This document shows positions 63,981-64,000 of a DNA stretch of 64,000 nt, one piece after another. Positions within the stretch are counted from its first letter, which is position 1, and each line of letters begins with the position of its first letter. The notes below the pieces were generated by a model. It saw only the letters and a program-made list of their open reading frames with translations, ran no database searches and was not told the DNA's origin. The position numbers were made by a program, and so were the translations under genes. This DNA is from Pseudomonas sp. R5-89-07 (GTDB lineage: Bacteria; Pseudomonadota; Gammaproteobacteria; Pseudomonadales; Pseudomonadaceae), in assembly GCF_003851685.1 (NCBI RefSeq), contig NZ_CP027727.1, forward strand, positions 4,030,001-4,094,000, written 5' to 3'.

Positions 63981-64000
63981 TGCCGTCAGCACAGGCCCTG

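Overview
The window is chromosomal DNA of a fluorescent-group Pseudomonas. Grounds: high GC; two REP/REPIN families typical of the P. fluorescens group (GTAGGAGCGAGC type and GTGGGAGGGGGC type); the N-acetylglutaminylglutamine amide (NAGGN) osmolyte cluster; DUF3509; and an L-lactate dehydrogenase of the LldD type. No phage, no rRNA and one tRNA are present.

Layout. 1-3.9 kb: a two-partner secretion locus (TpsB transporter, then the start of a large FhaB/CdiA-like exoprotein running off the left edge), next to a broken ParA-like gene and tRNA-Asn. This looks like the edge of an old integrated island. 3.9-14.1 kb: core genes. A LysR regulator is divergent from lldD; then come a GGDEF diguanylate cyclase, a TenA/PqqC-fold protein, a membrane GGDEF-EAL protein, and a tight minus-strand run of trhO, a DsbA-family protein and an ABC exporter. 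14.2-32.7 kb: an insecticidal-type Tc toxin locus. tccA, tccB and a TcdB/TcaC-type gene run on the plus strand as a tight operon, flanked by two minus-strand TccC/RHS genes. The two TccC proteins share a core of about 665 residues but carry unrelated C-terminal toxin modules. I recognise neither module, and I regard this as the main point of interest.

32.8-36.3 kb: bolA-like, DUF2059, fumC and an EamA transporter. 36.4-44.1 kb: a nine-gene chaperone-usher fimbrial operon with MR/P or Pap-like order (two subunits, usher, chaperone, four minor subunits, two-domain tip adhesin). 44.6-48.3 kb: a thiolase and a polyphosphate:AMP phosphotransferase, separated by a 0.8 kb exact 180-bp tandem array of five REPINs. 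48.4-50.4 kb: mnmC. 50.6-55.5 kb: the NAGGN operon (amidotransferase, synthetase, M42-like peptidase). 55.5-64 kb: yheU-like, a csrA/rsmA paralogue, an SDR, DUF3309, an LTA-synthase-family membrane sulfatase, a PLDc_N-type small membrane protein, an unrecognised protein paired with an ankyrin protein, a FATP-type acyl-CoA synthetase and DUF3509.

How the parts fit: the window mixes housekeeping genes with three blocks for contact with hosts or competitors (TPS/CDI-like exoprotein, Tc toxin, fimbriae) and several regulators of sessile life and stress (two c-di-GMP enzymes, a CsrA paralogue, osmolyte synthesis). All functional assignments come from reading translated sequence and remembered family features; no database search was run.
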